Positions 62,565-64,000 of a stretch of 64,000 nt of DNA are shown here, piece by piece (the first letter of the stretch is position 1; each line of letters starts with the position of its first letter). The position numbers and the translations under genes were made by a program. Source of the stretch: Limisphaerales bacterium (GTDB taxonomy: Bacteria; Verrucomicrobiota; Verrucomicrobiia; Limisphaerales; SXTU01); the NCBI GenBank assembly GCA_009773355.1, contig WRPG01000007.1, positions 1-64,000 of the forward strand. Reading direction: 5' to 3'. Below the pieces are notes generated by a model. The model was not told the DNA's origin. It made no database searches and worked only from the letters and a program-made list of their open reading frames with translations.

Positions 62565-63302
62565 CTACAGCCCGCCGAAGCGCCGGTGGCGGCGGGTGTA
62601 TTCCTCCAGCGCCTCGTAGAGCTGCGGCTTGCGGAAGTCCGGCCAGAGCGTGGGCGTGACCACGAACTCCGCGTAGGAGATCTGCCAGAGGAGGAAGTTG
62701 CTCACGCGCAGCTCGCCGCTGGTGCGGATGAGCAGGTCGGGGTCGGGGTAGGCGTGGGTGTAGAGGTTCTGCGCGATGACCTGCTCGTTGATCTCCGCCG
62801 GGTCGAGCTTCCCGGCCTTCACCTGTTGCGCGATGGCGCGCGTGGCCTCGACAAGTTCCGTGCGCCCGCCGTAGCTGAGGGCGAGGATGAGCGTGAGGCC
62901 GGTGTTCTTCGCCAGCGCGGCCTTGGTCTTCGCGAGCTGCTCCTGCACGAACTCCGGCAGGCGGTAAATCTGCCCGACGGCCTCAAGGCGGACGTTGTTC
63001 TTGTTCAGCTCGCCGATCTCGTTCTTGAGGAAGCGCGCGAGGTATTTCATCAGCGTGTCCACCTCGTCCTTGGGGCGGTTCCAGTTCTCGACGGAGAAGG
63101 CGTAGAGGGTGAGATACTTCACGCCCAGCTCGCCGCAGGTGCGGACGGTGCTGCGCACGGACTCGACGCCGTTGCGGTGGCCCTCGACGCGCGGGAGGCC
63201 GCGGGTCTTGGCCCAGCGCCCGTTGCCATCCATGATGATGGCGATGTGCGTGGGGATGTTGGCCTTGGCCGAAGGGCTGAGTTGCGGCGCGTGACTGCTC
63301 AT
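62565..63302 (-). CDS. uppS: Undecaprenyl diphosphate synthase (UppS/IspU)
   Basis: A 245-residue protein from ATG 63302. It makes the C55 lipid carrier for peptidoglycan and other envelope polymers by cis-prenyl transfer of isopentenyl diphosphate to FPP. Motif HIAIIMDGNGRWA supplies the catalytic Asp. YAFSVENWNRP, SYGGRTELVEA, DLLIRTSGELRVSNFLLWQ and the final YAEFVVTPTLWPDF are all present. Length is typical. It is divergent from the DUF1501 operon end (stops 28 bp apart are convergent), and its own promoter would lie in the 138-bp gap with the next gene. Confidence 0.95.
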   Translation of the reverse strand: MSSHAPQLSPSAKANIPTHIAIIMDGNGRWAKTRGLPRVEGHRNGVESVRSTVRTCGELGVKYLTLYAFSVENWNRPKDEVDTLMKYLARFLKNEIGELNKNNVRLEAVGQIYRLPEFVQEQLAKTKAALAKNTGLTLILALSYGGRTELVEATRAIAQQVKAGKLDPAEINEQVIAQNLYTHAYPDPDLLIRTSGELRVSNFLLWQISYAEFVVTPTLWPDFRKPQLYEALEEYTRRHRRFGGL

Positions 63303-63440
63303 GTCGAGGGCGGGAGAGTATTTCCGCCGCGCGGTTGCGTCCACGCGCAAGTGTGAGGCGGTGGATGCCCGTGATTCGGGCCGATGAAGATTGTTTCCCT
63401 GAACCTCGCCGCCCGTCGCCGCGTCTGCCTCTCTGTTGCC

Positions 63441-64000
63441 ATGAAAACTCAACCTCGCCTCACTCCTCAGTTGCTTGCCGCCTTCTTGTTCCTCTTTGCC
63501 TTCCAAGCCTCCGCCGCCAACTGGCCCGCCTGGCGCGGCGCCAACGCGGACGGCATCTCCACCGAGAAGAATCTCCCCGTGAAATGGAGCAAGGATGAAA
63601 ACGTCCGCTGGCGCGTGCCGCTGCCTGAGGCCGGCAACTCCACGCCCATCGTCTGGGGCGACCGCATCTTCGTCACGCAGCCCCTGGGCGACCGCCGAAC
63701 GCTCATGTGCCTCAACCGCGCCGACGGCAAGCTGCTCTGGCAGCAAGGCGTCACCACAAAGGAGAAGGAGCCGACGCACGGGACGAACCCGTTTTGCTCG
63801 GCGTCGCCGGTGACGGACGGCGAGCGCGTCATTGTGTCCTTCGCGAGCGACGGACTGTATTGCTACGACTTCAGCGGCAAGGAGCTGTGGAAACGCACGG
63901 ACCTCGGCCGGCAGATTCACATCTGGGGCAACGCCGCTTCGCCGGTGATCTACAAGAACCTGTGCTTCCTTGATTTCGGTCCCGGGGAGACGACTTATCT
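63441..64000 (+). CDS. PQQ-type beta-propeller protein (partial)
   Basis: The first 186 residues of a larger protein; the window ends before its stop. Start ATG 63441 gives a signal peptide (LLAAFLFLFAFQASA); an in-frame ATG at 63384 is less likely. The mature sequence opens WPAWRGANADGISTEKNLPVKWS, a well-known N-terminus of exported PQQ-like beta-propeller proteins in PVC bacteria. Blade motifs follow (STPIVWGDRIFVTQPLGD, LNRADGKLLWQQ, SPVTDGERVIVSFASDGLYCYDFSGKELWK). Most such proteins lack PQQ and their roles are unknown. Confidence 0.88.
   Translation, partial: MKTQPRLTPQLLAAFLFLFAFQASAANWPAWRGANADGISTEKNLPVKWSKDENVRWRVPLPEAGNSTPIVWGDRIFVTQPLGDRRTLMCLNRADGKLLWQQGVTTKEKEPTHGTNPFCSASPVTDGERVIVSFASDGLYCYDFSGKELWKRTDLGRQIHIWGNAASPVIYKNLCFLDFGPGETTY

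Overview
The window is strongly GC-rich and densely coded. It looks like a chromosomal piece of a Verrucomicrobiota bacterium (PVC superphylum, Limisphaerales/Pedosphaera-like). That placement is an inference from gene content: a DUF1549/DUF1553 protein followed by a DUF1501 protein, a very large PVC-type haem-binding dehydrogenase, a pseudopilin with an H-X9-DG motif, DUF4159 proteins, and long MoxR/DUF58/von Willebrand A (vWA) operons. I see no rRNA, tRNA, CRISPR array, phage gene or transposase.

Layout. 1-5.1 kb: tail of an unknown gene, a FecR-domain protein, a metallophosphoesterase and an exported TPR protein with a gluzincin (HEFCH) motif. 5.2-20.1 kb: operon 1, with two tandem DUF4159 proteins, MoxR ATPase, DUF58, a membrane vWA protein, a DUF4175-like protein apparently split into two genes, a ParDE/RelE-type toxin-antitoxin pair lying inside the operon, a vWA/amidotransferase-like gene broken by a frameshift, and a caspase-fold protease. 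20.1-26.5 kb (minus): an S41-like protease that may lack its lysine, then a histidine kinase, response regulator and hybrid kinase with overlapping ends. 26.8-35.5 kb: a sulfite-oxidase-like protein, the transglutaminase/ATP-grasp/alpha-E cluster, DUF3500, a pentapeptide-repeat protein and mnmA. 35.5-49.1 kb: housekeeping and envelope genes (OmpA-like protein, glutamate dehydrogenase, PVC dehydrogenase, pseudopilin, Zn-ribbon/CxxCH protein, SUMF1-like protein, Nif3-like protein, ChdC/HemQ, a second toxin-antitoxin pair, HemW). 49.3-62.5 kb: operon 2, a second MoxR-DUF58-vWA-vWA-DUF4175 set followed by DUF1549/1553 and DUF1501 genes. 62.6-64 kb: uppS and the start of a PQQ-type beta-propeller protein.

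The most unusual signal is not a gene. At least eleven inverted-repeat elements of about 65-110 bp occupy stop-to-start gaps. Their arms belong to several unrelated sequence families. Many arms are built from degenerate 7-nt units, and a second group has perfect 23-24 bp arms beginning GGAG or similar. In operon 2 every junction is either a 4-bp start/stop overlap or is occupied by one of these elements. The moxR-DUF58 junction is a 4-bp overlap in operon 1 but holds a 109-bp element in operon 2. Similar units also lie in frame inside coding genes: five in the DUF1549/1553 gene, one in hemW and one in the DUF1501 gene. This recalls Rickettsia palindromic elements. Operon 1 in contrast shows possible decay: gene fission, an internal toxin-antitoxin pair, a frameshift and a degenerate vWA metal site.
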